Assembly (NCBI RefSeq): GCF_028682455.1
Contig: NZ_JANHLD010000001.1
Span: 806,001 to 870,000 of the forward strand
Direction: 5' to 3'
DNA length: 64,000 bases
Source of the DNA: Pseudomonas putida
GTDB taxonomy: Bacteria; Pseudomonadota; Gammaproteobacteria; Pseudomonadales; Pseudomonadaceae
Under the pieces are notes generated by a model. It had not been told where the DNA came from. It saw nothing but the letters and a program-made list of their open reading frames with translations, and searched no databases. This document shows, piece by piece, positions 8,454 through 15,750 of this stretch. Made by a program: the position numbers and the translations under genes. Positions within the stretch are counted from its first letter, which is position 1; every line of letters starts with the position of its first letter.

Positions 8454-9074
8454 ATGCCGATCACCGAGCAGCAGCTGCTGCAGATCCTCCCCAGAGCCCG
8501 CCCTGTAGCGGGCATTTTTTTGCCTGCACTGAACCGGGCCATGACCCGCTTCAAGATCGACAGCCGGGTTCGTCAGGCAGCATTCCTGGCCCAGGTCGGG
8601 CATGAGTCGGGCCACCTGCGCAACCTGGTGGAGAACCTGAACTACAGCGCTGAAGCACTGATTCGGGTGTGGCCAACCCGGTTCAATTCCGCCCTCGCCA
8701 AGGAGTACGCCCGCCAGCCTGAGCGCATAGGCAATGTCGTCTACAACGCGCGCATGGGCAACATCCACGCGGGTGACGGTTGGCGGTTCCGTGGACGAGG
8801 CCTGCTGCAGGTGACCGGCCGGGCGAACTATGCGGCCGCCGGTGTCGGCCTGGGCCTGCCGTTGGAAGAGCAGCCGGAACTGCTCGAGCAACCGGAGCAC
8901 GCCGCTATGTCCGCCGCCTGGTGGTGGGCGAGGCACGGGCTGAACGAGCTGGCAGACGCTGGCCGTTTCCAGGACATCGGCAGCATCATCAACACCGGCA
9001 AGCCGGGACGGGTCCCACATGGTGCTGCCGAGCGCAAGGCCTTGTATGACCTGGCCCTGAAGGTGCTGGTGTGA
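8454..9074 (+). CDS. Phage endolysin, glycoside hydrolase family 19
   Basis: A 206-residue protein with start at the ATG at 8454, following GGAG. The conserved N-terminus (ITEQQLLQILP), the acidic motif AQVGHESGHL and the later RFRGRGLLQVTGRANY identify a family 19 lysozyme/chitinase-type endolysin that cuts cell-wall peptidoglycan. The Glu of GHESG is the likely catalytic acid. No signal peptide is visible, so release probably needs a holin. No obvious holin gene lies next to it in the window. It overlaps the start of the Rz gene by one base. Its early coding sequence includes an unusual terminator-like hairpin, listed separately. Confidence 0.88.
   Translation: MPITEQQLLQILPRARPVAGIFLPALNRAMTRFKIDSRVRQAAFLAQVGHESGHLRNLVENLNYSAEALIRVWPTRFNSALAKEYARQPERIGNVVYNARMGNIHAGDGWRFRGRGLLQVTGRANYAAAGVGLGLPLEEQPELLEQPEHAAMSAAWWWARHGLNELADAGRFQDIGSIINTGKPGRVPHGAAERKALYDLALKVLV
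8496..8521 (+). terminator. Terminator-like hairpin inside the endolysin coding region
   Basis: The stem GCCCGC/GCGGGC with a six-base loop is followed by ATTTTTTT, and the whole lies within codons 15-23 of the lysin. The structure is as good as the true terminator 80 bases upstream. Whether it acts on transcription is unknown. Confidence 0.5.
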
Positions 9075-9451
9075 TGCTGCCCGCCGGCAGTGGCCGGCTG
9101 CTGGCGTACCTGCTGGGCGCGCTGCTCCTGACCGGCCTGGGCGCAGCCCTCGGCATTTGGCAGGCCGCTGAACACTACCGGCCGCAGCTCGACGACACCA
9201 AGGGGCAGTTGGCCAGTTGCAAGGCCGCCCGGGGCAACCTTGAGGCTCTGGCCACTGAGCAGGGGCTGAAGCTGGGTGAACTGGTGCTGGCCGGCCAGCA
9301 GCGGCAGGAGCGAGCTGAGCAGGCAGTGAAGGAGGCCGCCGAGCTGGCGAAAGAAGACTTCGATGCGGCGAACCGCCTGCAGCAGGAGCGCACCGGTGGC
9401 GATCAGTGTGTGGCCGCCGAAACCATCATTAACCAGGAGCTTGGTCTATGA
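9074..9451 (+). CDS. Rz-like inner-membrane spanin
   Basis: The start ATG at 9074 overlaps the lysin stop. The 125-residue product has one N-terminal membrane segment (LLAYLLGALLLTGLGAALGIW) followed by a long helical, charged periplasmic part (LATEQGLKLGELVLAGQQRQERAEQAVKEAAELAKEDF). This is the architecture of the inner-membrane spanin, which joins with an outer-membrane lipoprotein to fuse the membranes at the end of lysis. The overlapping next gene encodes that partner. The call is based on structure and position in the lysis cassette. Confidence 0.75.
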   Translation: MLPAGSGRLLAYLLGALLLTGLGAALGIWQAAEHYRPQLDDTKGQLASCKAARGNLEALATEQGLKLGELVLAGQQRQERAEQAVKEAAELAKEDFDAANRLQQERTGGDQCVAAETIINQELGL

Positions 9452-9732
9452 GTCGAATGTCCAGCTTTACACCTGGTGTAATGATGGTCGTTTTGTGTTT
9501 GATGCTGGCCGGGTGCGCGGCGCGCTCCGAGCCAGAGGTGCGCACCGTGCGCGTCGAGGTGCCGGTACAGGTGCCGTGCCGCGCGCCGGAGGTGACGGTA
9601 CCGCCCTGGGCTGCTGCCGGACTGCAGAAGACTGACAGTCTGGAGGTAAAGGTGCGGGCACTTCTTGCTGAGCGCCGACAGAGAATCGGTTACGAGCGAC
9701 AGCTGGTTGCCGCCAATCAGGCTTGCCGCTGA
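9448..9732 (+). CDS. Rz1-like outer-membrane spanin lipoprotein
   Basis: A 94-residue product whose ATG overlaps the end of the Rz gene by four bases (ATGA). The signal sequence ends with the lipobox LAGC near residue 23, followed by a proline-rich region (VPVQVPCRAPEVTVPPWA), both typical of Rz1-type outer-membrane spanins. With the Rz product it would span the periplasm and complete host lysis. Its C-terminus (ERRQRIGYERQLVAANQACR) is more charged than usual. Confidence 0.75.
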   Translation: MSRMSSFTPGVMMVVLCLMLAGCAARSEPEVRTVRVEVPVQVPCRAPEVTVPPWAAAGLQKTDSLEVKVRALLAERRQRIGYERQLVAANQACR

Positions 9733-9739
9733 TCGGTAA

Positions 9740-9785
9740 TTGCCAGGTCCCAGGCAAATTCATAGCATGCTGTGTTTTTGTACAG
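9740..9785 (+). promoter_or_regulatory. Probable SOS-controlled promoter: -35/-10 boxes overlapping a LexA-type box
   Basis: TTGCCA at 9740-9745 and TAGCAT at 9763-9768 are separated by 17 bases. Immediately downstream, CTGTGTTTTTGTACAG at 9770-9785 fits the LexA operator form CTG-N10-CAG. Binding there would block the promoter of the gene starting at 9797. Confidence 0.6.
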
Positions 9786-9796
9786 TGGTGGGCAGT

Positions 9797-10090
9797 ATGC
9801 GTTTCCTCATCCTGCGCCGGCGAAAGCTTGGCGTTGCCATTCCTGTCGGTCAACTGCGGAGGGTGCAGCCGCTGGCCGGCGACATCCAAATCAGTGAATG
9901 TCATAGCGACAGCCTGGGGCGTTCGACAATCAGCGCCTGGATCTTCAGTTCAGGGCCAGGCCCCGACGCTCTCCCGCGACTGCTCGACGTGAAAATCACC
10001 GGCATGGCCCAGGGCGGCATGAATCTCTCAGGAATTGAGGAAGTGGACGGCGCCTTCTATGCGCAGTCGTGGTGGTGCAGGGTGGAGTAG
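9797..10090 (+). CDS. Conserved small prophage protein under a LexA-type box
   Basis: A 97-residue, basic N-terminal protein (MRFLILRRRKLGVAIPVGQLRRV, SLGRSTISAWIFSSGPGPDALPRLL). I chose the ATG at 9797, just downstream of the promoter and LexA-type box, rather than the longer frame from 9740, which would lie over the promoter. I know this type of small protein from the end of Pseudomonas prophages, but not with a known function. No transmembrane segment or catalytic motif is visible. The box suggests expression on DNA damage, at about the time of prophage induction. Confidence 0.6.
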   Translation: MRFLILRRRKLGVAIPVGQLRRVQPLAGDIQISECHSDSLGRSTISAWIFSSGPGPDALPRLLDVKITGMAQGGMNLSGIEEVDGAFYAQSWWCRVE

Positions 10091-10151
10091 GGCGTGCATA
10101 TAAAGGAAGGGAAGTGGTCGGCAGGACGCCGGAGACGGGCGCAGCAGGCTG

Positions 10152-10181
10152 CGTGAGATTTGCGTGACTCTACGTGACTCT
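10152..10181 (+). repeat. Three short direct repeats next to the att site (candidate integrase arm sites)
   Basis: CGTGA occurs at 10152, 10163 and 10173. The last two are in the longer form CGTGACTCT or CGTGACTCTAC-like, spaced 10-11 bases apart. Their place 80 bases from the att core fits arm-type binding sites for a tyrosine recombinase. This is inference. Confidence 0.4.
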
Positions 10182-10260
10182 TGAAAACACCTATAAGCAG
10201 TCGATTGCAGCGAGCGCTGAGTGAGGTGCCGTATTTACAAGGGTTTCATGGCTCCTGCAC

Positions 10261-10307
10261 GCATGGGGTGCAAGGGGTCGAGTGTTCGAATCACTCCGTC
10301 CCGACCA
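10261..10307 (+). other. att site: 3' end of a tRNA-Pro(GGG) gene
   Basis: The stretch contains the 3' half of the anticodon stem-loop with anticodon GGG (ATGGGGTGCAAG), a perfect T-arm (GAGTG/CACTC with loop TTCGAAT at 10280-10296), and the acceptor 3' strand CGTCCCG, discriminator A and CCA. The 5' half is missing. The bases before 10261 do not pair with GCAAG, so it is not an intact tRNA. A duplicated tRNA 3' end of this length is the usual attachment site of a tyrosine-recombinase element. Confidence 0.8.
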
Positions 10308-10323
10308 TTATATTCAATGACTT

Positions 10324-10345
10324 AGCCACCTTCGGGTGGCTTTTT
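10324..10345 (+). terminator. Rho-independent terminator beside the att site
   Basis: The stem AGCCACC/GGTGGCT with a TTCG tetraloop is followed by TTTT. It is likely the original tRNA terminator, or the terminator carried by the element next to its integrase. Confidence 0.8.
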
Positions 10346-10376
10346 CATTTCTGCGTGTGGGGACTTTTTCGGGACA

Positions 10377-11229
10377 TCATCCGATTTTCCTCTTCAAGAT
10401 CGTCAATACCGGCCCGCGTGAGTCGGTTGTTGATACCATGTTCGCAGCCTCAATCAGCTTCCCGAGTTCTGCGCCCGAGTAGTGACTTCCGATCTTCTTC
10501 AGTCACTCCCGCGGCGCGCAATCGGCGACCAAACGTATGCTTCAGATCGTGAATCCTGATCGAAGCGTATCCAGGGTGAGCGGGGCGAAGGTTTTCCTCC
10601 TGCCAGAGTTTCGCCGCTCTCACCCGCGCCTTCTTCCAGGCGGAGTCGTTCATGCGGTGCATTGCGGTGCCGTTGTACGGGAAAACCCACTCACGACTGA
10701 TGCCGCGCTGCTTGTCGATGATCGACTTGGCCACGCTGTTCAGCACCACCAGACGCTCATCTCGGTTCTTCACTCCCGAGTTGGCGTGTCGGTCGCCGAA
10801 GTCGGCGGGAATCAGGAACACGCTCGTTCCAAGCTCCGGCACTGGAATCTCCCAATCCCACCTCAGTTTGCATACCTCCTGCTCGCGACAGCCTGTGTTC
10901 ACCTTGAACAAGGCCATCGTCTGCAGGTGCACCGGAAGTCCCCGAAAAGGGTCAAGCTGCTCCAGGCACAGCGCGGTCAGCTTGATTGATGGTTGATCCT
11001 TGTGCTCGAGCAGGTATCGGGTGGCTGCATCCCGAAACGTCCTGATCTGGCGCACGCCATACACCTTCCGTTGTCGCATTTTCTCCAGAAGGTGAATCAG
11101 GTACTGCTCTGCTTCCCCCCTTTCACAAGTGCCAGTACTTTCTTGAATTCGTTCTCCCCGGTAGATCTTGTCGATTTTTCAGATGCCGCTGGGCATTTTC
11201 TGGAGGCCTGTGATTGCTTTTTTGGCCAT
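10377..11229 (-). pseudogene. Phage integrase (tyrosine recombinase), broken
   Basis: From the ATG at 11229 (AKKAITGLQKMPSGI) the frame meets an in-frame TGA at 11181-11179, then continues open (KIDKIYRGERIQEST...) to the catalytic core. The core has TGCREQEV (Arg) and the HDLKHTFGRRL box. After EEDRKS the frame shifts. The next recognisable piece, HYSGAELGKLIEAANM, carries the catalytic Tyr and sits in another frame, and about a dozen residues before it (the usual LLGH and following) are missing. The gene therefore has a nonsense codon, a small deletion and a frameshift, and cannot make active recombinase. It lies just inside the att site, as expected. Confidence 0.8.
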
Positions 11230-11515
11230 GGGTTCTCCTTGTCGGTTTTCCCTTGGCGCTCGCTGCGGGGCCGATTGTTGTCCTGATTGGCTGCTTTTTT
11301 TCAGTTGCCATGGACTCGATGTAGGCGTCAGCCCAAGCGTCTAGCTCCAAGCGGTCGAAACCAACGCCCTGTTTCCCAATTGGAAACTCGCGGAGGTGGG
11401 GCCTGACGGTGTTCTTGAATTCGTCCTTGCACATGCCGAGGTAGCCGGGCGCATCTTTCGCGCGCAGAAACCTTGGCTACAGGCCGGGTTGAACGGCTGC
11501 AGTTGCATTTGCCAT
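11123..11515 (-). pseudogene. AlpA-like excisionase/regulator remnant, broken
   Basis: From the ATG at 11515 the frame has 12 codons and then TAG (11479-11477). After the stop comes PRFLRAKDAPGYLGMCKDEFKN, then VRPHLREFPIGKQGVGFDRLELDAWADAY, which resembles small AlpA/excisionase-type proteins beside Pseudomonas phage integrases. The DNA-binding helix (FLRAKDAPGYLG) is cut off from its start by the stop codon. It overlaps the start of the broken integrase gene, as in intact homologous elements. Confidence 0.55.
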
Positions 11516-11559
11516 GGGTGGTTATCTCCACGCAGCCGGCGGCAGCGCAGTAGGAAGGG

Positions 11560-11771
11560 TTATGCGAGGAAGTGGTGGCCGACAGTCGCGGCCCGGGCGG
11601 CCTGCTCGGTGCGGAACATGAGCCGCGTCTTGCTGGTGCCATCATCGCTTCGGTTTCTTCCTCGTCTTCGTTGAGGGTCGGGAACGCCTGATGGCGAACC
11701 TACTCGATGGCAAGTCGTTCCGGAACGTCAAAGGTGGTCGTGATGGTCGTTTTGACGGTAACAACGGGCAT
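11560..11771 (-). pseudogene. Small unrecognised ORF remnant with in-frame stop
   Basis: From the ATG at 11771 the frame reads MPVVTVKTTITTTFDVPERLAIE and then meets TAG. It continues as VRHQAFPTLNEDEEETEA and, after a frameshift, TRLMFRTEQAARAATVGHHFLA before a stop. The piece is broken in the same way as its neighbours. No family is recognised. Confidence 0.3.
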
Positions 11772-12037
11772 GGGTCATCTTCGCCCGCGTATGTCGGCGG
11801 GCTTGAGTTGTAGGGCAGGGGGTGCTGAATCTTGCCGGTAAAGGGGTGCCAGTTCAGTCTGAGGGGTAGATATTTGTGATCAATGATTTCGATCTCTGTA
11901 CATGCGCAGCAGTCCCAGTCCTAGGTAAAGCAGCTACGCTTAGTGCATCTATAGGTGCCAGAGAGCACTTTGATTATTGGAAATGATTGCCCCGGCGCAG
12001 ATTGTCTGCAGTTGGGTAGTGGAGTCGCCACCAATCT

Positions 12038-13597
12038 ATGAAGAGTCCCAGTCAATCGTCAATCGGCCTTCGCGGGCTGATACTTACATTCGTTTTGATC
12101 GCGGTTCTTTTCACCTTGGCCAACTGCCTACTGGTCGCTTATAGCGTGCAGCGGGACGCTCTTATTCATTCTGCCTTGGAAGCCAATCGAGCTTATGCAT
12201 TCAAAGTGGCGACAAGCATCGACGGCTTCCTACGCTCGGTACATGAGCGGTTGACGTTCAGCAGTCAGATCCTTGGGCGTGATTTCAGCCCGCAATCACT
12301 CAAGGCAGAATCCTACCGACTGCAAGCTCAAGATTCGGAACTCGATACAGTGTTGGTGGTAGATGCAGCGGGCACAGTTTTGCAATCGCGTCCAGACCTG
12401 CTCGAAGTCGGCTCGACTGTCGTTGCCCGGGAAATGAAATTTGCTTTGCAAGAGCAACGACCCATGGTCAGTCATGTGTACACCGCTGCAAACGGCAAAC
12501 TCATCGTCTTCGTGTCGCAACCAATCTTCAATCCGTCTGGTCAGTACCTTGGCTTGATTGGTGGCTCAATACAGCTTGAGCAGCATGGCGTAATGCACAA
12601 TCTTATCGGTGAGCATCAGCTCAACGGAACTTTTGCCTTCGTCGCGGACGCCAACCGCCGCCTCCTGTATCACCCGGATCAAAAACGGATCGGAGAAGCA
12701 CTGATTTCCAGTGCGACAGTAGATGCGGCAATACGAGGTGAACAGGGCCAGATGCAGGCCAGCAATTATCAGGGAGTGCCAATGCTGGCTGGATATGCGC
12801 AGGTCGCTGACGCCAAGTGGGCTGTCGTTACCCAGCAGCCGCGAGACGAGGCGCTCGCTCCTCTGAGCAAGTTGATGCGTGACATGCTGGTCAACATCAT
12901 TCCCGCGGGCTTGATCGGCCTGCTGCTAATTACGCTGGGGGCCTTATTGATCAGTCGGCCACTTAGGCAACTCGCTAGGTATGCAACTGATCTATCGGCG
13001 GCTCAGGCAGGCACGCAACTGTCTACAATCCGAGCTTGGTACGCCGAAGCTGCCGCGATACGGCAAGCGTTAATAGCGAGCGTGCAGCTACTGCAGCAGA
13101 AAATCGGTACCCTGAGCCAGGCTGCTGATAGCGATCCTCTTACAGGACTGGCCAATCGCCGAGCGATGAATGCAGCGCTCAAGCGGCTAGACGATGCAGG
13201 CCATCCCTATGCCGTTCTAGCGTTGGACATTGATCATTTCAAGCGTGTCAACGACACGCATGGACACGATGTTGGAGACGAGGCGCTTAAGCACATCGCA
13301 CGCATAATTGCTGGCTGCTCTCGCGCTGGTGACCTGACCTGTCGCGCTGGTGGCGAGGAGTTCTGCCTTATATTGCCCGACGCCACTCTGGATATCGCTC
13401 AGGAAATTGCCGAGCGCATTCGCTCCCTGATTGCTGTATCGGTGATGGAGCCGATTGGTACCCTGACCATGTCCATTGGCGTTGCATGTCGCGGATTAGA
13501 GACGCCAAACGCCCCAAGTATCCTCAAACGAGCTGACGAACGATTGTATCTCGCCAAGCAGAGTGGACGTAACTGCGTGGTGTCGACAAGCAGATAG
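12038..13597 (+). CDS. Membrane diguanylate cyclase with periplasmic sensor (dCache type) and GGEEF domain
   Basis: A 519-residue protein with two membrane segments (about residues 10-32 and 288-308, AGLIGLLLITLGALLIS). They flank a ~250-residue periplasmic part of the dCache type (the TAANGKLIVFVSQPIF and YLGLIGGSIQLEQH pieces). After a linker comes the GGDEF domain starting at DPLTGLANRRAM, with DIDHFKRVNDTHGHDVGD and the active site GGEEF. The inhibitory site RAGD lies exactly five residues before it, so the enzyme should make c-di-GMP and be limited by it. It stands alone within prophage debris, 4.3 kb upstream of algD. The Alg44 PilZ receptor there needs c-di-GMP, but a direct link is inference. 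Confidence 0.88.
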   Translation: MKSPSQSSIGLRGLILTFVLIAVLFTLANCLLVAYSVQRDALIHSALEANRAYAFKVATSIDGFLRSVHERLTFSSQILGRDFSPQSLKAESYRLQAQDSELDTVLVVDAAGTVLQSRPDLLEVGSTVVAREMKFALQEQRPMVSHVYTAANGKLIVFVSQPIFNPSGQYLGLIGGSIQLEQHGVMHNLIGEHQLNGTFAFVADANRRLLYHPDQKRIGEALISSATVDAAIRGEQGQMQASNYQGVPMLAGYAQVADAKWAVVTQQPRDEALAPLSKLMRDMLVNIIPAGLIGLLLITLGALLISRPLRQLARYATDLSAAQAGTQLSTIRAWYAEAAAIRQALIASVQLLQQKIGTLSQAADSDPLTGLANRRAMNAALKRLDDAGHPYAVLALDIDHFKRVNDTHGHDVGDEALKHIARIIAGCSRAGDLTCRAGGEEFCLILPDATLDIAQEIAERIRSLIAVSVMEPIGTLTMSIGVACRGLETPNAPSILKRADERLYLAKQSGRNCVVSTSR

Positions 13598-13643
13598 AGG
13601 CAAGCGCTTGTGACGATCGGCAGGAGGCAGAGGGCGAGGCGGG

Positions 13644-13999
13644 TCATGGCTGCCCCCGCTTGAATTCGACGGCCCAAACCCAAGGGTTGGCGTCCCAGCT
13701 TTCTGGGCCGTTGATGGATCGCCATAGGCCGGCGAATGCCTTCGAAGCGTGAGTCTCCAGTGGAGCGGATCCGTCGTCAGGGCCAACCATGTAGCCGCGG
13801 CAGATCGGAAATCTATCATCAGGCCCGAAGTCAACTCCAACGATTCCCTCGGCCAGCGCCTGTTGCTCAATGATATCCTGCAGCCGCTCCACCCGCACGT
13901 CGATGATTTCCAGCAAGATACGGCTGGCCCAGCGCGGCATGTGGATCGAAGGCCTGTAGCCCATACCCTTCTGTCCTACGTGTTGGAGATGGTCGGCTC
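13644..13999 (-). pseudogene. Phage-type conserved protein, 5' end cut by the IS element
   Basis: The frame ends with the pattern MPRWASRILLEIIDVRVERLQDI, then LWRSINGPESWDANPWVWAVEFKR, which I know from small conserved phage proteins of the ASCH-like type. Upstream the frame stays open (HVGQKGMGYRPSIHMPRW) to base 13999, where the IS left end begins. The N-terminal part is missing. An internal ATG at 13964 could still give a 106-residue piece. The gene supports an early-phage-region origin for this stretch. Confidence 0.55.
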
Positions 14000-14059
14000 T
14001 GGACTACCCCCGGAAAGGTAGACATCCCCGGCCTATGCTTTGAGCGTAGGAGGAAGTCT

Positions 14060-14344
14060 ATGAGTACCCAGCGATACACCCCGGAATTCAAGGCGGAAGC
14101 CGTCAGGCAGGTGGTTGAACGCGGCTATTCAGTCGCGGAGAGTGCCGCACGCCTCGGCGTCTCGACTCACAGCCTCTATAAATGGGTGAGCGCCGTCACC
14201 CCTGATAAATCAGAAAAGCAGGCCAGCGAATTGCTCGAAGCCAAGAGTGAAATCCTGCGACTACGGGCCCAAATGCGCCGCCTTGAAGAAGAGCGGGATA
14301 TCTTAAAAAAAGCAGCGCGGTACTTTGCCAGAGAGCCCGAGTGA
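14060..14344 (+). CDS. IS3-family transposase OrfA
   Basis: A 94-residue protein with an N-terminal helix-turn-helix (YTPEFKAEAVRQVVERGYSVAESAARLGVSTHSLYKWV) followed by a leucine-zipper-like coiled coil (EILRLRAQMRRLEEERDILKKAARYF). OrfA binds the element ends. A run of seven A bases at 14305-14311 near its end is the likely slippery site. There a -1 ribosomal shift would fuse OrfA to OrfB and make the full transposase. The start follows AGGAGG, so expression seems possible. Confidence 0.88.
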   Translation: MSTQRYTPEFKAEAVRQVVERGYSVAESAARLGVSTHSLYKWVSAVTPDKSEKQASELLEAKSEILRLRAQMRRLEEERDILKKAARYFAREPE

Positions 14345-15195
14345 AGTACCGCTTCATGAACGAGCATCGTCATCAGTATGCAATTACCACGATGTACAGG
14401 GTATTGCGGATCGCTCGTGCCGGGTTCTACCAATGGCTGCACAAGCCCGTTTCTGAGCGCGACCAGGACAACGACCGCTTGCTGAAACTGATCCGCGATT
14501 CCTATGCGGCTAGCCGAGGGGTTTACGGTGCTCTACGCGTCTATGGCGACCTGCGGGAAGCCGGCGAGAGTTGCGGCAAACACCGCGTTGCGCGGTTGAT
14601 GCGTGCCAACCGGATCAAGGCGTTGAGGGGCTATAAGGCGCCACGCCCAATTGCCGGGCGGCCGTCGATCATTGCACCCAATCATCTCAACCGAGCATTC
14701 ACAGTTGATGCCCCCAACAAGGCTTGGGTGATCGACATCACCTATATCCGCACATGGCAGGGTTGGCTGTATTTGGCCGTGGTGGTGGATCTCTATGCGC
14801 GCAAGGTCGTGGGCTGGTCGATGAAGCCGACATTGGCCCGTGAACTCGCGCTGGACGCGTTATTGATGGCGCTCTGGCGCCGTCGGCCCAAGGAGCGCGT
14901 ACTGGTGCATTCCGATCAGGGCAGCCAGTACGGCAGTGATGACTGGAAGCGCTTTTGCTTGGCCAATAACCTTGAGCAGAGCATGAGTCGGCGTGGCAAC
15001 TGCTGGGATAATGCCGTGGCCGAATCGTTTTTCAGCAGTTTGAAGAAAGAACGGATCCGTAAGCGCATCTACAAAACCCGTGACTTGGCCAGGGCCGATG
15101 TGTTCGATTACATCGAAATGTTTTACAACCGAACCCGCCGCCACAGTCACCTGGGCGGCGTTAGTCCTGAGGCCTTTGAAAGCGCCTCGTTATGA
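14341..15195 (+). CDS. IS3-family transposase OrfB, DDE integrase core
   Basis: A 284-residue protein beginning at a GTG that overlaps the OrfA stop. An N-terminal HTH-like part (YRVLRIARAGFYQWLHKP) is followed by the integrase core, with the first catalytic Asp in VIDITYIRT, the second in VHSDQGSQY, and the Glu in DNAVAESFFSSLKKE. The C-terminal YNRTRRHSHLGGVSPEAFE is the family ending. All three catalytic residues are present and the frame is intact, so the element may still be active. It is normally made as the OrfAB fusion. Confidence 0.88.
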   Translation: MKYRFMNEHRHQYAITTMYRVLRIARAGFYQWLHKPVSERDQDNDRLLKLIRDSYAASRGVYGALRVYGDLREAGESCGKHRVARLMRANRIKALRGYKAPRPIAGRPSIIAPNHLNRAFTVDAPNKAWVIDITYIRTWQGWLYLAVVVDLYARKVVGWSMKPTLARELALDALLMALWRRRPKERVLVHSDQGSQYGSDDWKRFCLANNLEQSMSRRGNCWDNAVAESFFSSLKKERIRKRIYKTRDLARADVFDYIEMFYNRTRRHSHLGGVSPEAFESASL

Positions 15196-15230
15196 GGCCG
15201 GGAAATGTCTACCGGCGTGGAGGTAGTCCA

Positions 15231-15717
15231 ATCAAGCGTTGCACCACCTTCTCTGACAAACGCATACGCTGCCTGCTCAGCGAAGCTCGCATCGCCAGCA
15301 ATGTCTTCTCCCGATTGGTCAGGACTTGCTGATCGATGCCCATATCTTTTTTTATGAGTTCATTCGCCTTCATCAACAGTTCGTGTTCAAGCTGCAGACG
15401 ACGCACGTCGAGCCGAAGAGATTCAAGTTGCCGCTCCAACTCTTCTCGTTCCCGTGACGATGGAGCTTCTTGTCGCGTTCACAGCGCGATGATCCCGGCC
15501 TGCTTCATCGCTAGCGGGCGAGCTAGCCCGTCAGATCGACTGACGACGAGCGTGCGCAGTTATTAGGGGTGCAACTTGTGAATCCAGGCACGCAACGAAG
15601 ATCCCGTGCTGGGTAGCCCAACGCCTTGATGGTGGAAGCGATGCAGCGCCCGTGGTCGAGATAGTACTCAACAGCACTTTTCCTTTGGGCCAGAGAGTAC
15701 TTCGACTTCGAGAGCAC
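15231..15717 (-). pseudogene. Remnant of a second IS3-type element (OrfA region), decayed and truncated
   Basis: On the minus strand, LSKSKYSLAQRKSAVEYYLDHGRC, then STIKALGYP, is an IS3-type OrfA start unrelated to the intact element. The continuation (RAWIHKLHP) appears in another frame, so there are frameshifts. Further on LEHELLMKANELIKKDMGID is the end of OrfA or the start of OrfB. The copy stops exactly at the right end of the intact IS at 15230. Confidence 0.65.
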
Positions 15718-15750
15718 ATAGCCACGCGGCAGGTCGAGGCATCGGCCCAA

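Larger units (their letters stand above)
14000..15230 (+). mobile_element. IS3-family insertion sequence, complete, 1231 bp
   Basis: The left end TGGACTACCCCCGGAAAGG and the right end, read in reverse as TGGACTACCTCCACGCCGG, are imperfect inverted repeats. In both, GGTAGACAT follows. Between them are the two overlapping frames of an IS3-group transposase. The flanks (CTC at the left, ATC at the right) show no 3-bp target duplication, so recombination or deletion at one end is likely. Confidence 0.85.

Noticed and set aside
10261..10307. Intact tRNA-Pro gene
   Set aside because: Only the 3' part is present; the acceptor 5' strand, D-arm and 5' anticodon stem are missing, so it is an att copy and not a functional gene.
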